Counted from the first letter of the stretch, positions 20,647-33,286 are shown. The stretch: DNA of 64,000 nucleotides from Toxotes chatareus (GCA_016801885.1 CM028883.1:27846486-27910485), one strand, 5' to 3'. Numbers and translations: made by a program. The notes: a model not told the origin generated them from the sequence alone.

Positions 20647-23600
20647 TTTAAAAAAAAAATTTAATATTGGAAAATATTGGATCTGGACTTGAATCAAGGA
20701 CTTCCTATTCGAGTTTCTGAGTAATGGAAACTTAATTTCTAAAACTCTGCCTGAACGCCCTCTGAAACCAAATCATAATTAAAGTAAAAACTGATCCACC
20801 TATATCTGTCACAGTTGCAGTGTGTTTCTCTTATCTCTCAGGATGTCTGAGTCACGGTGACTGAACTGGTAAAGGGTCAGTTTGAAGAAGCAAGCATCGG
20901 CCTTCAGTTCAGATTTTATTGACCCTTTTGATGAGAAGCCTTTCTAGAATTCAATAAAGGCTTTGACTCACTCAGTAAATGGCAGAGTATTTATTGGATG
21001 AGATTTTATTGTGCAGTGCATCCCCTCTGTGCACATGGCTGCAAGAGATGGTTAAATGAGCATCTGGTGTGTTATCTGCAAAGCCTATTTTTCCAAATGA
21101 ATAATCTCAGCAGCTGCAGCATTCAATATGAGTGTAACTGATCTAACATTAGGATTTTCTGCTGTCACATGTTGCTCAAAGTAATATATGCCTATTCAAT
21201 CTTATTAATAAACATCATACAGTGTTATAAACAACCTCCTCTCAGCTGCACTGAACCAACATACAGGTGCTGCTGCCTTGTTTGTAGGGGTTCAGTTTCA
21301 CATGAATTGTGGACTGATAAGATATTCAAATGTTGCTGTATTTCAGATTGCTGAATGGGAAAATTGGATTTTCTGGTTTTTAGTTAGCACTGATTTTCAG
21401 CAAAAAAAAAAAAAAAAAAAAAAAAAGACACAACCCAGGCTGTATGTTCCTGGTTTGGGAAGCTGCCACGTCTGGTATGGTAACAGACAAAGTGCAATAT
21501 TTCTTTGTGACTCAACAGATGCTCTGAGGAGTGTGTTGGCTTTGAAAGGTTAGTGAGATGAGGGAGTGAGAGCAAAGTGGCTAGCTGTGCTTCTGTGTCT
21601 TTCCCTACAAATATCAGCGGCTCTTGAGAGGAAGGAAGTCAGAATTGTGTCAAACAGGCGTGTTGAGGCAATCCATCTCGTTAGTTTTTCGTCCTGCTTT
21701 GGGTCAAGATGAACCTGGAATATATTCTGGGTCAAGGGGAAGAGTGCCACCAGAGAGGCAAGGAAGGTTAGGTTCCTCTCCATCTATTTCAAATTGGCTT
21801 CCACTAACTACAGTCAGTCACAGGCATCGAAACCCTCACTGATTCTACATCCCTCTCACATGCACTCAATCTGAACTTCTGCTAGCTAATGCTAGCTGCA
21901 CAGGAGGTCATCCAGGCAGGAGGGCATTTTATCAAAGTCATAGGCTTCAAACAAATGAAAAATTGGTCATCTGCCAAACCTAAAAGGTCATCTTGGTCCA
22001 GAAGAGGAGGCCCAAGGTTTAGGAAAGGCCCAAAGGACGAAGGGAGGGGAGGGAAGGGATCTGGTCTTCTGTCTGCTGGAGAAGACTGGCGTATGGGGAT
22101 GAAATGGGGGAGAGAGTGGTAATGGAGACAGCTGAAGCGGAGGAAGGTGGAGCAAGGGAGGAGGCGGGAGAAGAGGTTGTGCAGCTGGGCTCTGTGAAGG
22201 AAAATGGAGTCAGCTAGTATCACTACATGGCCAACAGGCTGTTGTAGGGCAACTGAGTGGCTATGTTAACCAGTGTTATGGTGCTTGTTGCAATGAAGGC
22301 CTTACTTCATATCTGATCAAAAACATAATCTGTAAGACATTTCAAGCTGGTTCAACTTGCAAATGAAAGTTCACCTGCTGTCTTGAAAACGCAAGTTAGC
22401 TCGAGAATAATCTTTGTTTCAACTCAAAAGTTGAAGTTCACCAAATTGATATAACTACAATGTTCTAGTACTATCAATGTTGTTTTTTAAGTTGTCCAAG
22501 TTGATTTAACTTTAACCACTAGTAGTTTCAACTTTTTACTGCAAGTTAAAACAAAGAGTTATTTTACATTATCAGTGCATGAAAACTTAATTTACTTAGT
22601 CCAACTAACTCACATTTCTGCATTGTTTTAATTCATTGTTCAAAGTTAAAATAACTTATCGACATTTATACAACTTGCTATTTCGAGTCAAGAGGATTTA
22701 ACTTTAAAATTTATTGCAACTCAGATGTATAAGTTATCTTGACTGACAATTCCAAGTTTGCTTATTTTAGTAAAAATCACTGAATTCTCACAGCCTCTCT
22801 GTTCAGAAATATAACATTTATTTGAAAAACAATGTTATACTGCTTCAACATTAGGTTTTGATCTCAATTACGTCTTCACATCTAAATAGGTGGGTTGACG
22901 CCGAAAAATCAGGAACCTAAAACAATCAGTGGGTTCATAAAATCCTGAGATGAACAAGAACAATGTTGCATGTTGGTAAATCTCAACCATTCTTTTAAAA
23001 AACAGCTCCTTTTAACACATCTTAGTTATGATAACTGCCAGTGCTGGGGTTGAGAGAGTCAGTTAACAGTTATATAAAATATAAACAAGAACAATATGAT
23101 ACAATGTATCACGAAACAATCCCAAAAAACATAAGTTTAACAAATTTGCTGGTTCCCACATTCTTCCTAAACTTGAAATGAGAATAAGAAAGATGGAAAA
23201 AAGAGAAACAGTGTTAGAGTTATTGTGGAGTTCTGCTGAGGCAAAGTAAGGGGTACTGAGAGCTTTCTAAAACCATACAACAAACTCCAATCTCTAGATA
23301 GCAGATCTCTTTAAAACAATACTCAAGTAAAATTGTTCTTTTGTCAACATATTTAGGACCTCACCAAAGGTTCTTACACGTTTTAACAAACCTACAATGT
23401 AGAACAGTGTGCAAGGTCTTCACCTTTTAGTTTGTGCTCTTTTCTTGACTTGCTTGGTCCATAACGGACTTGTGTTGTACAAACTACACTTTAAAAAACA
23501 ATTTGTAAGAACAAAAGTAGAAGAACAAAAGAACAAAAGTCCCCAAAAACAGCTTCTCCTCAGTATGAGCTTAACGTGCATTATTTGTGTAAAGTTATCT

Positions 23601-23735
23601 TGGCAGCTTCATCTATATCTGCCCTGCACTCTTCAAACTACACTGCTTGGAACACAAACAATTTATGAAGAACAATCCCAGAGTCCAAAAACTATGTTTT
23701 CTTCTAGAAGGAGCTAAAGATGGGCATTCATTTGT
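20647..23735. other. No gene recognised; some simple and MITE-like sequence
   Basis: An A-tract lies at 21402-21425. Purine-rich G-clusters fill 21990-22160. From 22330 to 22780 the sequence is filled with AAGTTGAA, AACTTG and CAAGTTAAAA motifs in both orientations, like a fish miniature DNA element family with AAGTTGAA repeats; its ends are not defined. 22800-23735 is the 3' flank of the S-family remnant that ends at 23736. Confidence 0.5.
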
Positions 23736-25757
23736 TTACAGCCGATATCTGAGCAGTTTATTTCTGAGACCATGGATTCTTGCTGAACACTGGTCTGGTT
23801 TAATGCTCATGATGACCCTCTGCAGGAATTTAAGGGAGTACTTCATGTTGCGGGGGTACTCGAGGTTAAGGCAGTAGATTGCGGCCATCAACATGGCAAA
23901 GCCTGTGGGCACATCTTTGAGGTCATGAACGATAATCGTTTCCTCTACCACCACAGCCACATTAAAGACTTCCAGAGGAAATGCATCATGGAGACGGCCT
24001 TTGTGTCCAATAAGCAGTCCAACCTGCATTCCTTTCATTATCACATCGAGGGTTTCTCCATGGACCTAATGACAAAGATATACACATCTCAACTGACATC
24101 TCCTGTTTGTAATTTAAAAAAATGCAAAACAACAATATACAAATTGCTATTATTACATTTCAAATATTAGTAGCCTCAAAACAGACTGGATTTTCTTGTG
24201 CCACTGTCAAAATCAAGTCATTATTTTGTGTTAGTTTATCACTAAAGTAACTTTGTGTTCACTTATCTGTTCTTTTAACCACAAATCAAGCTCACTCTGA
24301 TAAAGCAGTTTTCTAATGAAAAGCTGAAAAACATTTTCTAGATATTTTGGACTAATCAATAATCGATTGTTAAGGCAGCCAACTATTAATTAAAGAAACT
24401 GACTGAAATTTGCATCCCTACCAATAAATGAAGAACACTTAAACTGTGTGTAATGAATTTTAATTTACCAGTGGTTACTTTTCCCCAAAATATTTAACGT
24501 ACAATTTTAAAATGTTAACCTATAAAAAAGATTCTTTTTTACAATGCTAGAAAAATATGACATTAAGAGGACAATACAAGACAAAAAGCAAGGTTTGGTG
24601 TTCTGTATAATGCTTGAGAGTTGGGGTGTGTGTCCATGTGATTATGGGGACTGGCATGTTTAAGTATGGTGTAGCTTAACCCACAGTAAGAATTTTTACA
24701 CAATGGCAATGTTTCCAATAAAGTGAGAGAAAAGTGAGTGTAGTATAAAATGTGTTAATATACTGACTTACATCACACATCCTGATTATATCGGAGGAAT
24801 CCTCTGAGAGAAAATGAGGAAGACCAAGTAGGGCAGCTGCTCTCCTGTTTTGGTTTGTGTCCTCCAGGAAAAAATAAGACAAGAGTTACAGTGAATCCTA
24901 GGCTAGAATCCAAATTTTAGTAAACATTATTAGCAATACCTCTTTTTGAAGACACTCCAGAACTCCACTCAGGGTCAGCTTTCTGCTCGATGCGACAGCA
25001 GCTTTGTACACTCCCAAAAGATTTGGTACCTTGGCATCTAGTCCTTCCAGGAATGACTCCAGTAGGTCTGTAGTGACAATTCTGCGGAAATCAGCGCTTA
25101 GCTGAAACAGACCTAACAAAACAGCAGCGAAAAGGACATGAGTGAGGGAAAATCAGAGCAGCATAGCACTGTAGCGGTAGGGACAAAGAAGTCACAAATA
25201 TCACTGCAAGAAAGACCGTGCTCGTTGTGGAAGAAGCATTCAGATACCAAGTATCAATAGTGCACTGCAAGTCAAAGTCCTACATTCAAAACATTTCTTG
25301 CGTGAAGTATGCAAGCATTATCGGCCAATGTAAGGCACTACAAGTAAAATTATTCATGTTGTAGTTAAATCTCCCTCCTGTCAGTGTTTTACTATTATAT
25401 CTGATGTCTATGGATTAGTATCACTACCGCATTCAAATGAAAAACATCTGGAGATTTATGGTTTCACTGGACAGGAAGGTAAGGAAAGTAACCGCTAACT
25501 AAATAAAACAGACAAATGTAGTGCAGTAAAAAGTAAAATATTTGCAGTGAGAGGTAGAGGAGTAAAAATAAACAACTGTACAAAAAATAAATACTCCAGT
25601 GAAGTACAAATGCCTATAATTTGTACCTAGTAAACTGTCACTTCCACTACTGTTTTTGACTACACATAACAAAATAGAGGAATTGTATGCAGTGCTGAGT
25701 TGACAAAGGATTACCTGTCTTTGACAAAACAGTGCAGGCCATCTGTCCATGACTTCA
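23736..25757 (-). pseudogene. S family (SAMD3-like), C-terminal half, copy S4
   Basis: Four exons on the minus strand with good borders. 25757-25689 encodes NFTEVMDRWPALFCQRQ. 25105-24940 encodes a segment starting LSADFRRIVTTDLLESF. 24865-24774 encodes RRAAALLGLPHFLSED, the conserved LxGLPxxLxED block. 24068-23736 encodes the conserved end with LMAAIYCLNLEYPRNMKYS and a stop. These match the C-terminal half of fish proteins often annotated as sterile alpha motif domain-containing protein 3-like, from memory of the family. No lesion is visible within the four exons. The 5' end is cut at 25758, where a dispersed repeat replaces the rest of the exon, so the gene is broken. Function is unknown. 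Confidence 0.65.
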
Positions 25758-26906
25758 GTGAAGTTTTTTCTTAACTTTCCCATGCCTGTGGATTCTCAAG
25801 ACACATGGAAAAATTTCCACCATTTGTGGGAGAGGAGGAATATGCTTTTTTTCCACATTGTGACTGGCATTTAGTGTCACAATAGCTTTTGTTGACTGGT
25901 TCACGTTTTGCAAATCAGATTGGTGAGGTCTTGCAGCAGCTATGGACATGCTGGCTCTAAAAGGTAAGGATCGACGTGCTGAATAAGAGATTTCATTTGG
26001 ACCTGTTAATGCATTACAGGGCTGTAATGCTGACTGGAATGTTACGTGATAGTGTGTGTCCTGAAGGGCACTAGTGTGAGTTATGTTGCTGCAGTGGTCT
26101 CTGTTTTCATAGCCACTCTTTTTCTGTCTCACATCACTACTACACACTCTGTGAACATAGCTGAAGCTTCAGATGTTTTTTCTTTTCAAGCTTTAACATA
26201 GTGAGAGATCATTTACTCAAATGTAAATTGAATTTTTCATGTCATTCTTTCATAATGTCAGGTGCTGTTTCTGTGCACCATTTGGCTCTGCATAACCTTC
26301 TCTCTGTGTGCTCAGAGACCACTTGCTGTATTTGCACGGCATAGCTTTTCTGAAACCATTGTCTCTGACTTGCATTTCCACATGGGGTAGTTGTAGTTTA
26401 GCATTTTATTTTTCAGTTGCGCTAGAAGAGAGATTTTTTTTTTAAGTTTTCCAAAGTAGGATTTCTCAATTTCTCAATCTCAACTAAACCAAAACAGTGT
26501 TGTGCAGATTGTTCTTGCTCAGTAAATGGAGGCATAAAAACAGCACGTTTTTGATATGTATATATGTTCATCATTTACATTGTGAAAAATGTAAAGACAC
26601 CGTCATGTCCTGGAAATATTTTTCTTTGTCTTCCCTCTTTTTATTGCATAAACATTAATCATACACAAGAAGGGCCCTCTTCCATGGCATGAAGGTGTCT
26701 TGAAACCATTTTGACACCTAAAGGTCTTGTCTGTAATTTTTTTTTTACATATATGTTCATCATTTCCATTGTGAAAACTGTCAAGACACCTTCATGCCCT
26801 GGAAGAGGGCCCCTCTTGTGTATTTCTTCCCAAGGACTTGTCCAGTTTTCTGGAGATTTTTCTTGCTCACAAGAGGGAGGTGTCAAAACAGTTTCTTTTT
26901 TCCATC
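25758..26906. repeat. Dispersed minisatellite-bearing repeat, copy 2
   Basis: Matches 11622-12420 and then carries only one inverted module (26662-26703) and one forward unit (26780-26905) of the 170 bp repeat. This is the likely unexpanded state of the array at 12421-16540. Its left border falls in the middle of an S-family exon. Confidence 0.8.
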
Positions 26907-27130
26907 TGAAAAAAGTAATTCTGAGCATTTGTAAATATAACATAAATGAAATCTGTGAAATTAACAATAAAAATCTTGTTTGTATCTTTACATGAAAATA
27001 TATCGTTTAAAATTACTATGCATTTGTTTGAAATACAATATATTGTGTGTTTTTTTTATTTACAAGCGTTATTTAGTAATCCCAGTCGATCTTCTCGAGT
27101 ACAAACATTCAACAAACAATAATCTTGTTT
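26907..27130. other. AT-rich, no gene
   Basis: AT-rich sequence between the repeat and the promoter-like region. No motif was recognised. Confidence 0.5.
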
Positions 27131-27139
27131 CGTTTACGT

Positions 27140-27240
27140 TGTTCCGGAAGCCCGCCAACAGACACATTCTGGGTATCCCTGCCAGCAGAGTTCTACATTT
27201 CCCGAGGCTGATTTTATGGTTGAGTCAACCGAGCTTTAAG
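27140..27240 (+). promoter_or_regulatory. Promoter and non-coding first exon with ETS and ZNF143-like sites
   Basis: A CpG-rich island in AT-rich surroundings holds an ETS core (CCGGAAG) and GTTCTACATTTCCCGAGG, which resembles the ZNF143 site. It ends in GCTTTAAG followed by GTAAGAATAA, a strong splice donor at 27240-27241. This looks like a TATA-less promoter with a leader exon pointing at the S-family copy at 28122. The link is inferred from orientation and distance. Confidence 0.45.
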
Positions 27241-27241
27241 G

Positions 27242-28121
27242 TAAGAATAAATTTTGCCAAGTAGCTTGTTAGATTCAATACTACTGTCTTTTCAGTTTTC
27301 ATAATGTTATGTGTTTTTCCCGTGCTCTGGCTCAAAACACCAGCCAACAAGGTCCGCCAGAAATTAGACGGCGCCAGCCTGTTGTGACGCCACTTACCAG
27401 TTTTCATAGTTTTGCATAAATTAAAAATAAACTGGCTCAAAAAGCGACTTGCAATTATGCTACGTTCAGACCGAAGTCGAGTAAAGCGTGAAACTCGCTC
27501 ATCATGCCAAATCCGCTTACCCGTTAATATTTTTATGACCGTTCATCCCGCTGGTAACGTCTAAACACTGGCTGTCGGTATGAACACAGCATTATTAAAA
27601 CAGGAGAACTGTTATTTTGTTGAAGCAGTGGTCAAAAGTAATGTGAAAACACTGCTGTCTGATCAGACATTCATGCATCACATTCATTTTCATGGAGAGT
27701 CTAAGCATTTTAACTTATCTTTTCAGTGATATAACCCTTTTCAAGGCCCAAACACACCAAGAGGTACAACTAAACCCTGTTTAAGAACAACAACACTAGA
27801 TATGTCGACTCTTGTTTATTGTTGTTACGTGTGCTTCGTACATACATCTCATCACAAGAAAAATGGTGTTGCTCTGTCAGGAAATGTCCAGAGAATCAAA
27901 TCCAGTGGAAAAAAACGGTCAAAAACACGTTAATGGATCCACAAATACTCAAAGAATGCAGCCGCTATTTCTATTGCATACACTGATTATCGTTCAAATT
28001 GTTTTATTGTTTAAGCTGCCTCCCTCTGTTTCTCCTCTTTAAAAAATCTCTCACCATGTTTGTTAACATGGTAACCTAGGCCTAATTTTTAAAGCTAATT
28101 GAACAAGATTTTAGTATTCAG
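27242..28121. other. Probable first intron of the S1 copy
   Basis: No exon is convincing here. A polypyrimidine-poor acceptor (GTATTCAG) ends it at 28121. Confidence 0.4.
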
Positions 28122-29379
28122 TTTCAGGACCAAGATTTTGATGGTCAGTTTATAAAGAACAAAGACACTATCAAGATGGTTCTTATTGAACCAGTGATCA
28201 CACTAACATTTGTGGATTCTTTGAATGCCAAAGGACTCCAAGAGAGTATTGATGGCACTTGTGCAGAATCATCAGAAGATGCCTCTTCCACAGCATCCAC
28301 CATAATTCTGTCTTCTCCGGAGAGCACCCCCTCCCTTCGTTCTGAGTCCTGGCCAGCTCAGTTTGACATACCTACCTTCTCCTTTGACACTGAACTCATT
28401 CTGAAAGCTGCAAATGAAGCCTACTGAAAGGATGGAACCTTACTCAACAATCCTGCAGTAAAATCCAACATTCTGGACAAACTAGCAGATAGCATCTTTG
28501 CCTACACTGCCTATCCTTCAAAAGCACAAAGGGAGCAGGTTGCTGAGGACCTGGTTGCGAAGCACCCGTCTTTGAGGGACCCAGTATGCTTCAATGGTTT
28601 ATACAGTTGGCACAACAGCTTGAAGTATAAGCTTGGCAATTACCGAGCAAAGGTGAGACACCTTGGACTACCAGAGCTAAATGTAAACTCCCGAAAGAAG
28701 AAATCGGCTGCAGATTCCAGCACTCCAGGTGGAAGCTTGAAAAAGGCAAAGAAATCTGAGGTAAACTACCTCCCACCTCACCCTCAAGGTGAAACCGATG
28801 TAACGCTTGAGAAGGAGCGAGTGGAGCTTCTCTATGAGTACAAGAAGAGAGACAATAACAAACTCATAAATGAAAAGATGGCAAAAACCTTCTCACTATG
28901 TTGAAATGATGTAATCCTCAACAAACCACCTGTGATTGACTTCAAAGCTCGATGGCTTGCCTTGTTTGAGTTTTCCCAGGTATACTGAACATTTTAATCA
29001 TGTCTTCAATATCGCTATTTTGAATTGAATGAGCAATATATGTACCTGATGAGGCTGCTGCTTCCGGTGCAGCATCCCTTATCACTAAAATGTCGATTTC
29101 AGTGTAGTTTTTGGATTAATTTTTCTGTGTCTTAATCTGTTTCTTCTGCCCACATGTGTCTGTAATTGTCTTCTCTCTGTATCTCATTATGTTTGTACAT
29201 CTCCATGTTTCTGTCCTGGTCTCTCTCAGATCGAGCAGGAATTTCACAGGATCACACTGAAGCCACTGCAGTCCACATTCCTGGGCAAATTGGATGAATA
29301 CACACCCAAGCTGTTGAGCCTGTACAGGAGGAAGGGTGGAGCCGTTGGAAGGAAACTTGATCAGACCCTTGACAAGCAG
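28122..29379 (+). pseudogene. S family (PB1-like/SAMD3-like), copy S1, truncated
   Basis: Exon 28122-28979 opens in the tail of the PB1-like region (FQDQDFDGQFI), then a Ser-rich linker (ASSTASTIILSSPEST), the WPAQFDIPTFSFD block, a helical block with KHPSLRDP-CFNGLYSWHNSL and LKYKLGNYRAKVRHLGLPEL, and a charged coil ending in FKARWLALFEFSQ before GTATAC. Exon 29230-29379 adds IEQEFHRITLKPLQSTF and LYRRKGGAVGRKLD. In-frame stops occur at 28425-28427 and 28902-28904, the latter where relatives have RR. After 29379 the sequence becomes LINE. The family is common and variable in fish genomes; its function is unknown. Confidence 0.7.
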
Positions 29380-30330
29380 ACACCCTCTCTAATTTTAAAA
29401 TTAAGCTTAAAACCTTTTTGTTTGACAAAGCTTATAATTAGTTGTAGTTACAGTCCTAGTTATTTATTAAACTTATAGTTAGTCACAATTATCTCTATAG
29501 ACACTGTTACAGTTAAGGATATAGCCCTTAGTAGGGCTGGCTCAGGCAATTGAACCATCCCTTAGTTATGCTGCTATAGGCCTAGGCTGCTGGGGGACAT
29601 CCCATGATCTACTGCGCACTTCTTCTTCTCTCTCTTTCTCTCCTCAGACCCACTCTCAAATTTATTAGCCTTTATTACATGTCATTAACTCTGTGTCCTC
29701 TCTGTCCCGTAGTCCTGTGTTTGTTTCTCTCTGGTCTCTCTTTCTCTGTACCTTTCTGCAGGTATCTCTGGCTCCGGAGCTGCATGTTCTGTGGTCCTGG
29801 CTCCACCCACCTGCTGCTGCTTATTGTTTACAATGATCCATTTCTAACACGTTTAATGTTCCATTCTGCTACAGATAAATATTGGATTAATATTCTTTGC
29901 AGACTGTGATGTAAATAATTAGCAGTCATGACAGCTTTTTGCCTCTGTGCTCTGTTTCCTATCATAACTGTAATCTGCTGAGCATACATTATCCAATAAC
30001 TGTTCACTAACTGTAATGTAAATGCTGACCCTCTAACATTGTCCATTGTCTGTATTATGCTGCATGTCCTTCTCCCCCTCTCCTCCATTCCTAGCTGTCC
30101 TATCTTCCTCCTTTTCCTCCTTTCACCCAGCCCGGCCATCGGCAGGAGGGTCCCCCATCTGAGCCAGGTTCTGCTCAAGGTTTCTTCCTGTTAAAAGGGA
30201 GTTTTTCCTTGCCACTGTCGCCTTAAGTGCTTGCTCTGGGGTCAGGCTGTGGGTCTCTGTAAAGCGCTTTGAGACAATTTTGATTGTGGTAGGCGCTATA
30301 TAAATAAAATTGAATTGAATTGAATTGAAT
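29380..30330 (+). mobile_element. L2-like LINE, 5'-truncated 3' end
   Basis: It begins in the last codons of the reverse transcriptase (KLSLKPFCLTKLI near 29400), then has the 3' untranslated region with GAGCCAGGTTCTGCTCAAGG, GCGCTTTGAGACAATTTTG and AGGCGCTATATAAATAAAAT, ending in four GAATT units. It lies exactly between an S-family remnant and a K-family remnant that are each cut at its borders. Confidence 0.88.
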
Positions 30331-31816
30331 ATCATTCTGCTCTCTCATCCATTTATTTGGCCATTCTTTGTAAAAGTCAAGATTTAAGGACATTTGGGTT
30401 TGAAAAGGTATTGGATCCACTTTTGAAAGATCTGGTCATTTTAGAGCAACGTGGCGTATTTATCAGTCAGTTGAACAAGTGTGTCAAAGGTACTGTGACT
30501 TGTGTAGTAGCTGACAATCTAGGAGCCCATGGGCTGGCAGGATTTGTAGAAAGTTTTTCAGGCGAATACATCTGTAGATTCTGTACAGCTAAGAAAACAG
30601 AAATTCAGTCATTAACTGCTGGTGTGTTTCAGTGTAGAACACAGGAACTTCATGAAGTGCATGTGAGGTCTGCAGAGAACACAGCAGGCTTGTGCTGTGG
30701 AGTTAAACAGGGTTGTGTTTTGAGCAAGAATCTCTCCCATTTTCATGTCACTGCAGGCTATCCACCAGATATCGCTCACGATCTGTTTGAAGGCATAATA
30801 CCTGTTGAGCTTGCCCGTTGTTTTTCACTTTTGATCTCCAAAAATATTTTACATTTGAAAAATTAAACAATTTGATTCAAAATTTTGAGTATAAATGGAA
30901 AGATAAAACTAACCGACCTCAAGTGATACCCAAGACATTCTCTGTAATAAAAAATATTGGTGGGAACGCACATGAAAATTGGTGCCTGCTTCGATTGTTA
31001 CCTCTGATTATTGGTCCACTTGTTCCAGAGGATGAACCTGCGTGGCATTTTAGATCTCAAGGATATAGTTGAACTTGTCGTAGCTCCTATTCATTCTGAT
31101 GAATCAATTGCATATCTTCAAAGCAAATCAGTGAGCATCGCCTACGATACCAGGAACTTTTTCCAAGTGACCGTCTTCTCCCTAAACATCATTAATTGGA
31201 GCACTAGCATGTTCTGATTCAACTCTTTGGACCTCTTGTACATATGTGGACATTAAGATTTGAAGCAAAGCATAGCTTTTTTAAACAGATTGTACGCCAC
31301 ACCAGCTGTTTCAAAAACATACTTCTCACACTTGCCAGAAAACATCAGCTGGTGATTGCTTCTGATTTGCATTCTTCTGAACATCGAACTTCTTTGGTGG
31401 TAACTAGTGTCTCATCAGTACCAATTGATGTGTTGCAAAGTGACATTGCAGCTGCTATTAAACAAAAATTGCCAGATGAGGTAGATGTCCACATTGCTAA
31501 GAATGTCTCATATAATGGTATGAACTATAGCAAAGGGATGATTCTTGTCCATGGACTATTATTTGGTCTTCCCCAGTTTGCTGATATTTTGCAGCTCTGT
31601 ATTTTGCAAGGCAAGCTACATTTTATTGTGAAAAAGTTCTCATCTTGGTACCGGGAGCACTTTAGAGCTTTTGAGCTTGACATGTCACATGTGAGAGAGG
31701 TTTCTCTGATTGAGCATGGGGAATTAATAGATGATTAGCCATTAGCTGCTTATTCACTGCAAGGCCTGCATTTGGTTTCTCTAAAGAGAAACATTACCTT
31801 ACAGAGGAAAAGTGAA
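30331..31816 (+). pseudogene. K family transposase-like core, copy K1
   Basis: Homology begins at once after the LINE (YHSALSSIYLAILCK). It runs through VVADNLGAHGLAGFVESF, CRFC, HVTAGYPPDIAHDLFEG, IGGNAHENWCLLRLLP, DESIAYL, WTLRFEAKHSFFKQIVR and KKFSSWYREHFRAFEL, a core shared by many fish proteins with N-terminal C2H2 fingers. The order of D (ADN), D (PPDxxHD) and E (RFEAKH) resembles a DDE transposase of the CACTA TNP2/KDZ kind; that is inference. A lost A near 30840, a deletion near 31047, stops near 31180-31200 and a TAG at 31736 break the frame. The finger domain upstream is missing. Confidence 0.7.
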
Positions 31817-32081
31817 TAATGCTTGTAAGTATTCTTTTCATTACACATGACACAATTACTGCGAAGTCACACACTTTTTTCCCCCAACGTTAAACAAAAA
31901 TGTAAAAAAATAAAATAAAATAAATAAAATTCAGTTAAAATAATGTAATAATTAATAATAATAAATTCATAGCATTACAACACAAGCATACCTTGCCTTT
32001 GAGACACAGTAATTCATTTATTATTCTTTTTATATGTAATATTTAACATTGTTTTTTCTCTTTGTTGTTACAGTCTACACA

Positions 32082-32876
32082 ATGTCCCAACCCATGAGAC
32101 TAAGGGTCATCTTCGGTGAAGATGATGCTAGGAAACTAGTTTTGCCAGGAGGGGCACCAGAAACTGTAGAGAAATTATGCCAGACAATGAAGACTACTTT
32201 TGGACTGCAGCAGGACTTTCGGCTTCAGTATCAAGATGTTGACTTTGGAAACGAGTTCATAAACTTGTCAGTGATCTCTGAAATAGGAGACAAAGCCACC
32301 ATAAAGGTTGTCTTTTTGCAAAGTACAGAACAAGAAGATGCCGTGATTCCTCAAGGTCAAACATTCTGTTGCACAACAGATGCATCATCCGCCTCTTCTG
32401 TTGACACAGATAGTACAGAGCCCTCTTCTGGTTCACCTCTGTCTGCAAGATTTTGGGTTTGGCCTCCAGTTTTCACTATTCCTGCTTCAGTTATGATGTT
32501 GAACTGCAGCTTGAACAAGGCAATGCTGACCATAGCACTAGTGGAAGTCATTTGACCCCCTCCCCGAAAATGAAATCTCAGATTTTGGAATGGCTGGCTG
32601 AAGAAATAATTAAGTTCAAAGCATACCCAACTGACAGTGTGAAATGATGTTGCCGAAGCTCTTGTGAAAAAGCATCCTTGTCTGAGGGAGCAGGGTTCTT
32701 TTAATGGCTGTTACGGGTGGAAGATTAGCCTCAAATACAAAATGGCAAACTTCCGAACCACACTTAGAGGCCTGGGATGTCCTGAGGTGACAATAAATTC
32801 ACTGAAGAACAAGCCCCAAGAAAAATGTTCAGCAGCCACAAGTGTCAAAAAGCCGAGTCTTGTTCATTATGGGTAG
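32082..32876 (+). pseudogene. S family N-terminal part, copy S2
   Basis: An acceptor (TTGTTACAG) leads to ATG at 32082. The first 75 residues have a PB1/ubiquitin-like pattern: MRLRVIFGEDDARKLVLP, then DFRLQYQDVDFGNEF and KATIKVVF. A Ser-rich linker and the CFSYDVELQLEQ block follow in a second frame after a shift near 32450. After another shift near 32640 comes KHPCLREQGSFNGCYGWK and KYKMANFRTTLRGLG, ending at 32876 without the C-terminal half. It starts 266 bp after the K1 end, in the same direction. The PB1-like fold, if real, would make this a protein-protein interaction module. Confidence 0.72.
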
Positions 32877-32974
32877 GATGTTAAACACACTTGAAATGCA
32901 GAATGACAGATTTTTTTTTGGTAAGCATTTTATAGGTAAAAACAGCATGAACATTGTTTCACTGCAGTGAAGGT

Positions 32975-33286
32975 TACATTTTCTTGGAATTCATGCTGAA
33001 TGTGTGCACAATTGTATTAGTCATCCCCGTTTTTGTTTTAAAAATCTTTTAGGGCTAGGAAAAGGCATGGTTTTATCACACTAAGGCTTATGCAAGAAAT
33101 ATTTTTGTTTTACTTAAGGGGACATTTTCTTTGAAGTCACACTGGATGTGTGCACAATTGTATTAGTTATCTCTGTTTTTGTTTTAAAAATCTTTTAGGC
33201 CTGGGAAAAGGCATGGTTTTATCACACTAAGGCTTATGCAAGAAATAGTTTTGTTTTACTTAAGAGGACATTTTCTTTGAAGTCAT
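32975..33286 (+). repeat. 146 bp tandem duplication
   Basis: TGTGTGCACAATTGTATTAG recurs at 33001 and 33147, and the whole unit repeats about 2.1 times with a few substitutions. No coding content. Confidence 0.85.

Noticed and set aside
21550..22223. Open frames on both strands in purine-rich sequence
   Set aside because: Low-complexity translations without domain, splice context or repeated partner.
25755..26147. 130-codon minus-strand frame adjoining the S4 exon
   Set aside because: It lies wholly in the dispersed repeat, and the same region of copy 1 (11622-12010) does not keep it open.
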